A stretch of DNA of 64,000 nucleotides from Phycisphaerales bacterium (lineage in GTDB: Bacteria > Planctomycetota > Phycisphaerae > Phycisphaerales > UBA1924). A program made the translations under genes and the position numbers. How positions within the stretch are numbered: the first letter of the stretch is position 1; each line of letters starts with the position of its first letter. Positions 28,362-36,881 of this stretch are shown here, piece by piece. The notes beneath the pieces were generated by a model. The model worked only from the letters and a program-made list of their open reading frames with translations. It did not search any database and was not told the DNA's origin. The DNA lies in assembly GCA_023382935.1 (NCBI GenBank), contig JAHDXL010000006.1:186001-250000 (forward strand), in the 5' to 3' direction.

Positions 28362-28790
28362 TCAGAGTCCCGCGAGTTTTCGCAATTCCCGGTCGATCTT
28401 CGCCGGCACCGGCATCACCCCGAGGCGACTCTGCCGCACCAGGTCAAACGCCGAAAACCGCGGGTCGGCCTTGATGTTCCGCAGCGTTGCATCTCCGCGC
28501 GTCGCCGCCCGCGCCGGCTCGATGTCGATGAGCACGAACTTCACCTCGCCCGCAGCGGTCAGCCCGGGTTGCTCCGGGTCCGGATACGCCCCTCGCGTCA
28601 CCCGCGCCAGCCCCACGATGCGCTTCTCATCACCCGTGTGATAGAACAGGCACTCGTCGCCGGCCTTGATCGAGCGCAGGTGCTTCTGGGCGGCCGCATT
28701 GGTTACGCCCGTCCATGCCGTTAACCCGTCGCGCTGCAGGTCGGCGTAGGAATAGCAGTCCGGCTCGGTCTTGATGAGATACGTCGCCAT
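28362..28790 (-). CDS. EVE-domain protein
   Basis: 142 residues. YLIKTEPDCYSYADLQRDGLTAWTGVTNAAA is the EVE-domain signature (shown in parts: KTEPD, WTGVTN), followed by DECLFYHTGDEKRIVGLARV and an RFSAFDLV segment. Known: EVE domains resemble PUA folds and bind modified DNA or RNA bases; bacterial single-domain members are of unknown role. The ATG shares one base with the TGA of the upstream thiamine-binding gene (TGATG), so the two are translationally coupled. Confidence 0.9.
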   Translation of the reverse strand: MATYLIKTEPDCYSYADLQRDGLTAWTGVTNAAAQKHLRSIKAGDECLFYHTGDEKRIVGLARVTRGAYPDPEQPGLTAAGEVKFVLIDIEPARAATRGDATLRNIKADPRFSAFDLVRQSRLGVMPVPAKIDRELRKLAGL

Positions 28791-29092
28791 CACGATCCCA
28801 TCTTCGTGCGGACGCTTTGCACCTTTTCGGCCATGGTCTGGGGCTTATCGGTGCGTGTGCCGACCTTGATCATCGTCGAGATGCGCGGCGCGCCCATCTG
28901 GTGCACGACCTCGTGGCACCGGCGCAGAGCCGCGAACACCTCGTCCCACTCGCCCTCGACGCCCGTGCCGTTGGCGTGCAGCGTGTGCCTGAGCCCGGCG
29001 TCGGTCAGCACCTTTTCGCACGCGGCCACGTACGGCGAGAGCGACACGCCCACGCCGATCGGTATGACTGTGAAATCGACGATGACCTGCAT
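28790..29092 (-). CDS. MTH1187-family thiamine-binding protein
   Basis: 100 residues. MQVIVDFTVIPIGVGVSLSPYV matches the first strand and helix of the family (shown in parts: TVIPIG, SLSPYV). The LHANGTGVEGEWDEV segment and KVGTRTDKPQTM near the end are also typical. Known: YqgV/MTH1187 ferredoxin-fold proteins bind thiamine or hydroxymethylpyrimidine-type ligands. The start at 29092 begins directly with the fold; an upstream open frame lacks sense. It precedes the EVE gene in a coupled pair. Confidence 0.9.
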   Translation of the reverse strand: MQVIVDFTVIPIGVGVSLSPYVAACEKVLTDAGLRHTLHANGTGVEGEWDEVFAALRRCHEVVHQMGAPRISTMIKVGTRTDKPQTMAEKVQSVRTKMGS

Positions 29093-29124
29093 GCACCATC
29101 GTAGAGCCGCCCTGCGGGTGCGGC

Positions 29125-30054
29125 TTACTCGAACGCGATGCGCAGATCCCAATGCAGACTCAGCGTTTCCCCGGGCCGGCATGTGCGCACGCCGGTGCCC
29201 TGCCACCCCGCGGCCGCCAGGTTGAACCCGTCATTGACCATCGTCGTCGGCTCGACGCAGAACCACGAGCGTGGGGCGCTGGTCCCCGGCGCCGCGCGCG
29301 GGGTGTAGATCACCACATGCCCTGCCCAGTCTGATGCGATCATCCGCGCCCGCACACCGCTCGAGGGCCAGGAAACTTCGGCCTCAAGGCGATCGACCGT
29401 AAACACGTCATCGAGATCAAGGTCGCCGAAAGCCCCTCCCGCGTTCAGGCGGTCGCATACCTGCTCGCGTCGCGCCTGCATCGTCGGCAGGCAACCCTCG
29501 CACGGGTACCGTCCCGACACCGGCACCCGAAGTTCCACGACGTCCTCGTCCGACCACAGTCGGCGCATGAAGTAGGGGTGGAATCCGCAACCCGCCGGCA
29601 TGTCCTCCTCCCCCGTGTTGGTCAGGTTCAGATCTGCCTCGACGCCACCGGGTGCGACTTCGTAGCGCACCGTGCATCGGAATGGGAACGGAAAGTTCAC
29701 GTTGACGTGCGCGTGCGAGTTGAACTCGAGCGTGGCTGACATCGGCGTGCGATGCCGGATCTGCCAGGCCCGCTCGCGCACGTCGCCGTGCATGGCGGTG
29801 CCGTCGGTGTGCGAAACGTTGAGTTGATGCGTTCGTCCTTGCCAGTCGAAGCGGGCATGCCGCAGCCGGTTGGTCCACGGGGCCATGAGGAAGCACCCCA
29901 TCTGCTCCGACCCGAACCCCCGCTCTGGGGCTCGGCGCAGGAGCGGCGTCGGATCGCCCGAGGGCGAAAGGACCGAGAAGTCGCTAATGCCGGCGCCGAC
30001 GTCGGAGTCGATTTCCAGCAGCAGGCGTCCGCAGGCCAGGGTGAATCGCGGCAT
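29125..30054 (-). CDS. Aldose 1-epimerase-like protein
   Basis: 309 residues from the ATG at 30054. It belongs to the galactose mutarotase-like superfamily: FLMAPWTNRLRHARF (NR motif), DGTAMHGDVRERAW with the catalytic-type His, CGFHPYFMRR (HPYF motif) and SWFCVEPTTMVNDGFN near the end. Known role: interconversion of alpha and beta anomers of aldoses or hexose phosphates. No signal peptide, so cytosolic. It lies downstream of the terminator of the Cys-rich gene and 32 nt from the thiamine-binding gene. Confidence 0.88.
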   Translation of the reverse strand: MPRFTLACGRLLLEIDSDVGAGISDFSVLSPSGDPTPLLRRAPERGFGSEQMGCFLMAPWTNRLRHARFDWQGRTHQLNVSHTDGTAMHGDVRERAWQIRHRTPMSATLEFNSHAHVNVNFPFPFRCTVRYEVAPGGVEADLNLTNTGEEDMPAGCGFHPYFMRRLWSDEDVVELRVPVSGRYPCEGCLPTMQARREQVCDRLNAGGAFGDLDLDDVFTVDRLEAEVSWPSSGVRARMIASDWAGHVVIYTPRAAPGTSAPRSWFCVEPTTMVNDGFNLAAAGWQGTGVRTCRPGETLSLHWDLRIAFE

Positions 30055-30079
30055 GGGGAAAAGTAGGGGACAAAAAGAA

Positions 30080-30107
30080 CCAGCGCCCGGGTCGAACCGG
30101 GCGCTGG
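30080..30107 (-). terminator. Strong intrinsic terminator of the Cys-rich gene
   Basis: An 11-bp perfect stem (CCAGCGCCCGG / CCGGGCGCTGG) with a 6-nt loop. Read on the minus strand it is followed by TTCTTTTTG. It lies 23 nt past the stop of the cysteine-rich gene. Confidence 0.85.
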
Positions 30108-30130
30108 GTCGTGGATCGAGGCGAGGTTGA

Positions 30131-30613
30131 TCAGCCGTTGGACTTGTCGCTCTGGTTGGTGGCGACTTCCTCGGCCGGTTTCTCACACGACTTCATGTCG
30201 CATCCGCCGCACGCGCCGCCGCACCCGGCGGGGTCGCAGCCTTCGCCGCCGCAAACCTTCCCGCAAGCGCCGGTCTTGGTCGCAGCCACTTCCTGGACCT
30301 TCTCGCCGGTCATGGGGCAGACCTTTTCGCCTTCGCACGCCGACTTCTCGCCGGCGCAGGCGGTCTTCTCGCCCATGCAGCCCGAACCGGCGTGCGCCAT
30401 TTCGCTCGCCTTGTCAGAGCAGGCGCCCATCGGGCAGGCGTCTGCTGACTCGGCACCGACGGCCTTCACCGTCGCGTCGGCCTTCGAGTCGCCGCACGAC
30501 CCGCACAACGAGCCGGAGGTGGCATAGTTGAATGCAGCGAACCCGCCGAGCCCGACGGCGACGATGGCGGCGATGAACTTCCCAGCGCTGAAACCGGCTC
30601 CGCAACAGGACAT
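30131..30613 (-). CDS. Cysteine-rich membrane-anchored protein
   Basis: 160 residues from the ATG at 30613, with AAGGAG at good spacing. It begins MSCCGAGFSAGKF, then one hydrophobic segment (about 13-30), then a low-complexity exported or cytosolic domain. There are 17 cysteines, mostly as CxxC-like or CxnC pairs (CGSCG, CPMGAC, CMGEKTACAG, CGKVCGGEGC, CGGACGGCDMKSC) with Lys/Glu between. No family was recognised. The CPMTGE and CPMG strings resemble metal-binding heavy-metal motifs (as in YHS/CPMG-type sequences). It has its own strong terminator. Inference: a metal-storage or metal-trafficking protein facing the periplasm. Confidence 0.7.
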   Translation of the reverse strand: MSCCGAGFSAGKFIAAIVAVGLGGFAAFNYATSGSLCGSCGDSKADATVKAVGAESADACPMGACSDKASEMAHAGSGCMGEKTACAGEKSACEGEKVCPMTGEKVQEVAATKTGACGKVCGGEGCDPAGCGGACGGCDMKSCEKPAEEVATNQSDKSNG

Positions 30614-30855
30614 GCTCAAAACTCCTTGAAAGGTGGATGATCGGTCGGTATGGAGGGTAAACCCGATGCAGTCATCGGATTGTTCCCGCCGGGGCACAGT
30701 GTATTTGCTTCGAGTCCGCCACGCCAGAGGAATGTCCACAGATTGTCGCGATTATCGGACGCGGCGTACCTGCCATCCCCGGGATGGACGGTTCAGTCGA
30801 TCACGGTGTTGGCCGATAGCCGTGACGGACAGCAGTTGTCGCGCCACCCGGGAAT

Positions 30856-30879
30856 CCCCCCGGACCCCCGGACCCCCGG
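30856..30879. repeat. Three tandem 8-bp CCCCCGG(A/C) units
   Basis: CCCCCGGA, CCCCCGGA and CCCCCGGC run head to tail 32-55 nt upstream of the coiled-coil gene start, and related GGCCCCGGGAACCCCCGG follows. Such short GC tracts are prone to slippage. Confidence 0.6.
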
Positions 30880-30910
30880 CCCCGGGAACCCCCGGATTGA
30901 GTGTCGTTCC

Positions 30911-33178
30911 ATGAGTGAGCACCACGACAAGGCGGAGCAGGCGCACCGATCGAGCTCGCCCGGCGCGCCCGAGCCGTCCGCCGGATCGCCTCCCGGGGAA
31001 GACGTGCTCGATGTCATCTCGCAGGTCGAAGCCCAGTTGGAGGGGCTGAAAAAGATCCAGACTGAGCGCCGCAAGTCGGAGCGCGACCTGCTTGCGCGAC
31101 AGGCGGCCGTGGCCGAGCGCGAGGAGCAGTTGCGCGGGCAGTTTGAGCAGTTGGCACGCGACCTCTCGGTGGTGGAAGAGGAGCGCAAGCGCATCGACGA
31201 TCAGCGCCGACTGATCGAACAGGCCGCGGGGCAGGTCGACGAGCGCCGCAAGGAACTCGAACGCCTGGAAAGCGATCTGCAACGGCGTGGCAGCGAAGTG
31301 GCCGAGCAGGTCCGGGCGCTGGAGTCGGCGCGGGCCGAGGCGCTCGAGCGATCGGGCAAGTTGGAATTGCGCGCCCAGCAACTCGAGCAGGCCGAGGCCC
31401 GACTGGCCGCCCAAGCCGAGAGGTTGAGCGGACGGGTCGCCGAACTGGAGAGTGCGGCCCGTGAAGCGACCGAGCACTGGGAGAGCGAAGCCCAACGTGC
31501 CGAAGATGCCGAGCGGGCGCGTGCGCAGGCCGAGTCGGTTGTCGCCGAGTTGCGAGTTGAGTTGCAGCGGGTGCAGGCCGAAGCCAGGCAACTGGGTGAA
31601 GGCATGCAGGCGCGCGACGCGGAGGTGAGCGCGCTGGAAACTCGGGCCGAGGAACTGGCGCGGCAGACTCAGTCACTGCGTGAGTTGCTTGAACAACGCG
31701 AGCAGATGCTGGCCACAGCCGAGCAGCAGCGGAACGAACTGGAGCAACAGGCCGCCGAGCGGATCGGCGCCCTGGCCGAGAAGTTGGCCCAGATCGAGGC
31801 GAGCACCGGACAGGCTGAGTCGGCCGCCGAAGCACAGCGGGCCCGCGTTGCCGAGTTGGAGGCGCAGTCGGCGGCCCTGCGCGCCCGGATCGAGCAGATG
31901 GACCTGGCCGGTTCGCGCGAGGACGACTCGACGCGCCAGCAGTTGGCCGCGCTGCTGGCCAAAGTTGAGGAGCAGGAGCGCGAGATTTCCGGCCGCGACC
32001 AGGTGATCGCGGACCTGAACGCCAGACTGAAGGTGGCGGCCGAGAAGTTGCAGGAGTTTGCCCACCGGCTCGAAAGTCGCGAAGCCGAGGATCCTCGAGC
32101 GACCGAGGCGCTGCAGAAGGCCCTGGCGCTCAACGATCAGATGCAGGCCAGGGTGCGTGAGCAACAGGCCAGTCTTGCTCGACTGGAGAAGGAGAATCGT
32201 GCACTGCGTGAGCAGAGCACGCGGGCAGCGCGCCCCGTCGCGCCCCCGGGCGAGCGCGACGAGTTCATCGAGCGACGTCGGCAGAGGCTCACGCGGCTGC
32301 GCGTGGCGCTGCGCGAGCAGACGCGAAAGGTGCGGCGGGCCAACGCGCTGCTCCAGGAGCGGTTTGACCAGTGCGAGCGCCTGCTCAGTCGGCGTGCGGA
32401 ACTGGCGGCCGCACATCAGGCCATCCAGCAGCAACGCGAGCGCGCCGGGCGGGCGCAGGCTCGTACGGCGACGGCCGGCGTCATGCTGGCCTTCACGGCT
32501 ACGCTGGCGGTACTGCTCGGGCTCAGTTGGGTGCTGGCCGAGAAGATCCACCCGGGGCAGTATGCGGCCTCGGCGGCGCTGGAAGCCGGAACGACCGACC
32601 GCGCGCTCAACGAGCAGGAACTGGCCGAGTGGCAGAACTACCACGAACAGTTGATCGAAGATCCGCGCTTCCTGGAGACCGTCGCCGATCTTCTCAAGCG
32701 GCGCGGGATCACGGCGCTGGCCACTCCCGGTGAACTGAGCGCGCACTTTGACGCGGCGTTGACCATGGAGTCGCCCGGTGACGGACGACTGAACCTGGAA
32801 CTGCGCGGGCAGGGCGCGACGCGCACCGAGCGCGTGCTTGACACGCTGGTGGTGGCGATGGCGCGGGCCGGCAACCGCACCCGCGGACGCCGCATGGACG
32901 GCGCCACCACCGTGGTGGTCGAGCCGCCCGCGGCCCGGGCCGAGGCGATCGACCAGGCCCGCTTGACCTATGCCGGCATCATCTTCGGCGGTGGGTTCCT
33001 TCTCACGTCAGGCTTGGGACTGGTGGTGTGGAAGCGGATGGCGGCTGCCAAGAGTCAGTTTGAGCACGATCAGCAACTCGAAGCCCTGCTCGCCGAGGCG
33101 CGGTGGACCGATCCACGCATCAATCTGGACGGGGCCGGCGCAACGAGTGATTCCGGCAACGAAAGCGGCCAGCGCTGA
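30911..33178 (+). CDS. Giant coiled-coil protein with two C-terminal membrane segments
   Basis: 755 residues from the ATG at 30911; the frame is open further upstream but with Pro-rich, repeat-derived sequence. After a Pro/Ser-rich start, residues ~35-505 are almost unbroken heptads rich in Glu, Gln, Arg, Leu and Ala. A transmembrane segment at about 520-542 (VMLAFTATLAVLLGLSWVL) is followed by a ~140-residue domain (QYAASAALEAG..., RTERVLDTLVVAMARAG) and a second transmembrane segment at about 685-705. The TM, soluble domain, TM layout with a 'YAASAAL' start resembles Wzz-type chain-length regulators, but with a huge cytosolic coiled coil ahead of it. Function unknown; perhaps a scaffold or polysaccharide co-polymerase relative. 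Confidence 0.75.
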   Translation: MSEHHDKAEQAHRSSSPGAPEPSAGSPPGEDVLDVISQVEAQLEGLKKIQTERRKSERDLLARQAAVAEREEQLRGQFEQLARDLSVVEEERKRIDDQRRLIEQAAGQVDERRKELERLESDLQRRGSEVAEQVRALESARAEALERSGKLELRAQQLEQAEARLAAQAERLSGRVAELESAAREATEHWESEAQRAEDAERARAQAESVVAELRVELQRVQAEARQLGEGMQARDAEVSALETRAEELARQTQSLRELLEQREQMLATAEQQRNELEQQAAERIGALAEKLAQIEASTGQAESAAEAQRARVAELEAQSAALRARIEQMDLAGSREDDSTRQQLAALLAKVEEQEREISGRDQVIADLNARLKVAAEKLQEFAHRLESREAEDPRATEALQKALALNDQMQARVREQQASLARLEKENRALREQSTRAARPVAPPGERDEFIERRRQRLTRLRVALREQTRKVRRANALLQERFDQCERLLSRRAELAAAHQAIQQQRERAGRAQARTATAGVMLAFTATLAVLLGLSWVLAEKIHPGQYAASAALEAGTTDRALNEQELAEWQNYHEQLIEDPRFLETVADLLKRRGITALATPGELSAHFDAALTMESPGDGRLNLELRGQGATRTERVLDTLVVAMARAGNRTRGRRMDGATTVVVEPPAARAEAIDQARLTYAGIIFGGGFLLTSGLGLVVWKRMAAAKSQFEHDQQLEALLAEARWTDPRINLDGAGATSDSGNESGQR

Positions 33179-33213
33179 GGCTCGCCGGGATTTCCGGTGT
33201 GTGCATCGGGCGG

Positions 33214-34017
33214 TCAGCCCAACTTATGGGCGATCATGACCATCTCGCCCAGCGCGCCGGCGCCACTGTCGACGAAGATGGCCAGACGAGTGCCCTTCTC
33301 GACCGGGGTTTCCAGATCGAAACTGACGAACCGTCCACCCGACTCGAAGCGCTGGAGGGTGCGGACGAAGCGGTTGTTCTCGTCGACTTCGCACAACTGG
33401 AAGTTGGCCGGGCGTCCGCCGACGGTCAGCCCCTGGCAGATGAAGCGGGACTTCTTCCAGTCGGGGTCGGAGAGCAGGACAGCCTGCGCGATAAAGCCTG
33501 GCCGCGCCACCGCGGGCTGGAAGATGGTGCGCTGGGTAGACTCGTTGAAGAGCGTGTCGGCCAGGTAGCGGGTGCCGACCACGTTGAAGTAGTCGGAAAC
33601 GATGACCTGATCGCCGAGTTGCTGGTTCTTCTGCTGGAGTTGGTTCGCCACGACGCCCAAGACGACCACCGCGACTGAAAGACCGATGGCCGCTGCCCGC
33701 CACAGCGGGCTGACGCGGCGGACCCTGGCGACCTTGGGCACCACGCGGCCCGGATGATGCACCACGGCACGCGCGCCGCCGGCAACTTCGGCTGCCGCCG
33801 CGGCGGAAACGGCCGCGATGACGCGATCGCGCAGATCGGCTGAAGGCTCAGCGTCGACCTGGACCAGATCGGCGATGCGGGCTTGTTCAGCGCGAACCTG
33901 GGCGCGGATCGAGGCGGGCGCCTCGCGGAAAGCGCGCTCGAACTCGGCCTGGTCCTCAGGCTCGAGCATTCCAAGCGCGTCCAGCGCTGCAAGTTCGATC
34001 AGGTCACGCGTGCTCAT
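33214..34017 (-). CDS. Anti-sigma factor (RskA-like)
   Basis: 267 residues. The N-terminal ~75 residues (LIELAALDALGMLEPEDQAEFERAF) match the anti-sigma domain of RskA-type proteins. No HxxxCxxC zinc motif is present. One transmembrane segment at about 105-125 (AAAIGLSVAVVVLGVVANQL) leads to a periplasmic domain with FVSFDLETPVEKGTRLAIFVDSG, typical of the RskA C-terminus. Its ATG shares one base with the sigma-factor stop. Known role: sequesters the cognate ECF sigma factor until a membrane signal triggers proteolysis. Confidence 0.85.
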   Translation of the reverse strand: MSTRDLIELAALDALGMLEPEDQAEFERAFREAPASIRAQVRAEQARIADLVQVDAEPSADLRDRVIAAVSAAAAAEVAGGARAVVHHPGRVVPKVARVRRVSPLWRAAAIGLSVAVVVLGVVANQLQQKNQQLGDQVIVSDYFNVVGTRYLADTLFNESTQRTIFQPAVARPGFIAQAVLLSDPDWKKSRFICQGLTVGGRPANFQLCEVDENNRFVRTLQRFESGGRFVSFDLETPVEKGTRLAIFVDSGAGALGEMVMIAHKLG

Positions 34018-34688
34018 CACACAGTTTCCTCACCCGTCCGTTCGCGGAGCCGCACCAGTGCCCGGGACAACGCCGACTTGATCGTGCCCAGGGGGGTGTC
34101 CAACTCCTCACCGATCTGACGCAGAGTCTGTCCTCCAAGATACGCCCGGGTGACGACGGTCTTCTGCAACTCGGGCAATGCGTCGATCCTCTTCATCAGC
34201 GCTTCGAACCGCTCGTCGCGCTCCACTCGGGATGCCTCGGGACCACTTGACGCAGAGCGCCATGGCTGCGCGTCGTCGAGACTCGAGGTCTTGACCCTCG
34301 CCTTGTTTCGCCGGAGTTTGTCGACCAGGTGCCGTCGGGCGATGAGCATCACCCAAGTGACCAGTGCGGCACGCTCCGGATCATAACGACCTGCTGTCTT
34401 CCACAGTCTGACGAAAATCTCCTGAACCGCGTCTTCCGCCTCTCCCTTGCTCGGAAGCGACTGGTACGCCATCCGAAACACAAGGGAACCGAACCGATCG
34501 TACAACTCGCCGACGGCCTGCTCTTCGCCAGCCGCCACTCGGGTCATCAGGTCCAGATCCACCGCCTCCTGTTGGGCGTCGTGGGTGGCCCGGGTGCGCC
34601 GGGAAACTTCACCGAAATCGTCTGCATCCCCGCCGCCCCCATGCGGCAGTTTGCCCGAGCCCTGACCTTCCGGAACCCGTTCCGACAT
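34017..34688 (-). CDS. ECF-family RNA polymerase sigma factor
   Basis: 223 residues. Region 2 (about 50-118: ELYDRFGSLVFRMAYQ, AEDAVQEIFVRLWKTAGRYD, WVMLIARRHLVDKLRR) and region 4 (about 165-215: LPELQKTVVTRAYLGGQTLRQIG, DTPLGTIKSALSRALVRLRE) are clear. The SigK-like ECF layout pairs with the RskA-like anti-sigma encoded immediately downstream. Probably autoregulated from the divergent gap. Confidence 0.95.
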   Translation of the reverse strand: MSERVPEGQGSGKLPHGGGGDADDFGEVSRRTRATHDAQQEAVDLDLMTRVAAGEEQAVGELYDRFGSLVFRMAYQSLPSKGEAEDAVQEIFVRLWKTAGRYDPERAALVTWVMLIARRHLVDKLRRNKARVKTSSLDDAQPWRSASSGPEASRVERDERFEALMKRIDALPELQKTVVTRAYLGGQTLRQIGEELDTPLGTIKSALSRALVRLRERTGEETV

Positions 34689-34997
34689 GAACTTGTCACC
34701 GGGGCTGACCGCTCCGGCGGGCGCTGAAAGAACCGCTCAGCAACCGCCTGTCCATACGCACCACCCCGGGGGCCGGATCCATCCGAAGACCCGTTGGTTC
34801 AGCGATCCCCGCAGAGTGTCCCCCAGTATGACAGAAGGGGACGCCCCCCGCAATGTTCAAGCATGGTGTGGACCACCTGTTCGGGCAGGCGCAAGATTGA
34901 GCGTCCTATAACACTGAGGTTTTTGCCTCCATGCTCAGTCTAGGGGGTTGCCGGACGTAGCCGAAGTTGGTAGTCTGAGCAACTGGGACCGTTCCCG
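34689..34997. other. 309-nt divergent intergenic region with inverted repeat
   Basis: Between the ECF sigma gene and a pseudopilin-like gene. Seen: ACTGAG (34913-34918) and CTCAGT (34934-34939) flank a T-run and a nested GAGG/CCTC pair, which could form a hairpin. No gene or RNA recognised. It should hold the sigma-dependent promoter of at least one flanking gene. Confidence 0.4.
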
Positions 34998-35753
34998 ATG
35001 GGGCGGCGACCTCCAGCGGAGTCTCGTGTGGGACATCGGGGTCAATATCGGAGGCTCAGACCGGGCCGCGCGTTCACGCTACTGGACGTGCTGGTGTCCA
35101 TCGCGGTGATCGCGCTCCTAATCGCCATTCTCTCGCCCACCCTGTCCAAGGTGCAGGAGACGTCGCGCCGCGTGGTGTGCGCGTCGAATCTGCGGCAGGC
35201 GGGTCTGGCGCTGCAGATGTATGCGGATGACTGGCGTGGGCTCCTGCCGCCCAGCGCGTTCCTGCGTGGCGAGGACGGCGAAAATGCCGAAATGATGACG
35301 CTGCGTCTTCCCCCCGATGTGAGGTGGAGAGTCACTCGCGAAGGGTGGGACGGGCTGGGTCTGCTGTACCGGGCTGAATACCTCCCCGCGGCGGGGGTGT
35401 ACTACTGCCCGTCCCACCACGGCGATCACCCGTATGAGGCCTACGAGTCACAGTGGCGGGGCGCGTCCGGTGAAATCGTTGGGAACTACCACTTCCGCGG
35501 CGAAGACGCCGACGGGCGGCGTGCGCTGTACGCCATTCACCCCGAGGCGGCGATTACCGCCGACGGCATGCGCACGCAGGACGACTACAACCATGACACG
35601 GGCATCAACGTGCTTCGCGCGGGCTTGCACGTGGCTTGGATGGACGACAGCAACCAAGTGCTGCGCAGCATGCTTGCCTTGGGTGACGACGACCACCCCG
35701 ACGATCACTCCCTCGACGATGCTTGGGACTTCCTTGATCGTGGGCGCCGGTGA
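34998..35753 (+). CDS. Pseudopilin-like protein with atypical prepilin signal
   Basis: 251 residues. It has a type IV prepilin-type N-terminus (RAFTLLDVLVSIAVIALLIAIL, shown in parts: RAFTLLDVL, then a hydrophobic helix to about 46). Cleavage would follow Ala25 rather than the usual Gly, and position +5 is Asp30 instead of Glu. The body carries CASNLRQAGLALQMYADDWRG, the DUF1559-type helix, then AGVYYCPSHHGDHPYE and an Asp/His-rich tail. Known: planctomycetes encode many such DUF1559/pseudopilin proteins with secretion or pilus-like roles. Divergent from the ECF sigma gene. Confidence 0.8.
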   Translation: MGRRPPAESRVGHRGQYRRLRPGRAFTLLDVLVSIAVIALLIAILSPTLSKVQETSRRVVCASNLRQAGLALQMYADDWRGLLPPSAFLRGEDGENAEMMTLRLPPDVRWRVTREGWDGLGLLYRAEYLPAAGVYYCPSHHGDHPYEAYESQWRGASGEIVGNYHFRGEDADGRRALYAIHPEAAITADGMRTQDDYNHDTGINVLRAGLHVAWMDDSNQVLRSMLALGDDDHPDDHSLDDAWDFLDRGRR

Positions 35754-35783
35754 TCTCCTCCGCGCGGCGCGCTAAAGTCGCGC

Positions 35784-36881
35784 ATGCCCATCAAGATGCG
35801 GACCTTGGCAAGTGTGGCAGTATGGTGCGCTCTGACGTGCGTGGCCTCGGCACAGATGAGCGCCGACCGGCTCTATAACGGCTTTGGCAGGAGCGTTCCA
35901 GCCACAGTCTCTGCGCCTGAGGGCGCCTCCGGTGAACTGGTGGTGCGCCTGTACGGACAGACGGATGCAGGTGCCTGGGTGTCCGAGCACACGGCGGCGG
36001 CCGTGGCGGGCAGGATCGACTTGGCGACCATGTTCCCGGTACTGTGGACGGGCGAGCGTCCGCGCATCCGATACGCCCAACTGTTCGTGGGTGAGACGCC
36101 TGTGGGCGCGCCGGTAGTGTTGCAGCCGATGCTGACGCCCGAGCGGGCCGAACTCATTATCGCTCGGACGGTGACCGATCCGACCACCGGGCAGACGGTC
36201 TCGGTGCCGCAACTGACCAACGACCCTGCGCAGGGGCGTGTGATGTTCGAGAGCGAGCAGATCGCAATGCTGCGGGCGGCCGGTCGCGCCGTTCCCGACC
36301 GCAGCGTGACCTTCAGCGGGATCAGGGCGTATGTCGAGCAGCACGTGGTGCTCGACACGACGCTGGGAGAGATCGAGTTGAAGATGCGTCCGGATGCGGC
36401 GCCAAACACGGCATTCAACTTCATGCACCTGGTCGGGGGCGGGTTCTACACCGACATCATCTTCCATCGCATCGTGCCTCGGGCGCGCGACGGGTCGCCG
36501 TTCGTGATCCAGGTCGGGGATCCGACGGGCGGCGGGGAAGGGGGGCCCGGTTACGCGATCGACTTGGAGAAATCGAATCTGCCGCACGGGTTTGGCGTGA
36601 TTTCCATGGCGCGGTCGAGCGACCCGGACTCGAACGGCTCCCAGGTGTTCATCTGCCTCAGCCGCGCGGGCACGGCGCGGCTCGACGGGTTGTATACCAC
36701 CTTCGGCCAGACGGTGCGTGGGGGCGACGTGATTCAGGCGATCGCCGCCACGCCGGTGAACGAGCAGGGTCGGGCGGCTGACCCGCCCGTGCTGCGTTCG
36801 GCGCGCCTGGTGCCGGCGCCGCCCTTCGGGACGGGGCCCCAGCCCCTGGGCGAGCCGATGGCCGCTCCCGCGGAGCGATGA
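35784..36881 (+). CDS. Exported cyclophilin-type peptidyl-prolyl cis-trans isomerase
   Basis: 365 residues. A signal peptide (MRTLASVAVWCALTCVASAQ after MPIK) leads to a ~160-residue N-terminal domain of unknown fold. The cyclophilin domain occupies about 190-345: LDTTLGEIELKMRPDAAPNTAFNF, FYTDIIFHRIVPR, GPGYAIDLEKSNLPHGFGVISMAR, GSQVFICLSRAGTARLDGLYTTFG. Known: accelerates proline isomerisation in exported proteins. Its stop overlaps the next gene by 4 nt (ATGA). Confidence 0.9.
   Translation: MPIKMRTLASVAVWCALTCVASAQMSADRLYNGFGRSVPATVSAPEGASGELVVRLYGQTDAGAWVSEHTAAAVAGRIDLATMFPVLWTGERPRIRYAQLFVGETPVGAPVVLQPMLTPERAELIIARTVTDPTTGQTVSVPQLTNDPAQGRVMFESEQIAMLRAAGRAVPDRSVTFSGIRAYVEQHVVLDTTLGEIELKMRPDAAPNTAFNFMHLVGGGFYTDIIFHRIVPRARDGSPFVIQVGDPTGGGEGGPGYAIDLEKSNLPHGFGVISMARSSDPDSNGSQVFICLSRAGTARLDGLYTTFGQTVRGGDVIQAIAATPVNEQGRAADPPVLRSARLVPAPPFGTGPQPLGEPMAAPAER

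Noticed and set aside
30080-30107. GGTCGAACC-like loop resembling a tRNA T-arm
   Set aside because: It is the loop of a perfect terminator stem; no acceptor, D or anticodon arms are around it.
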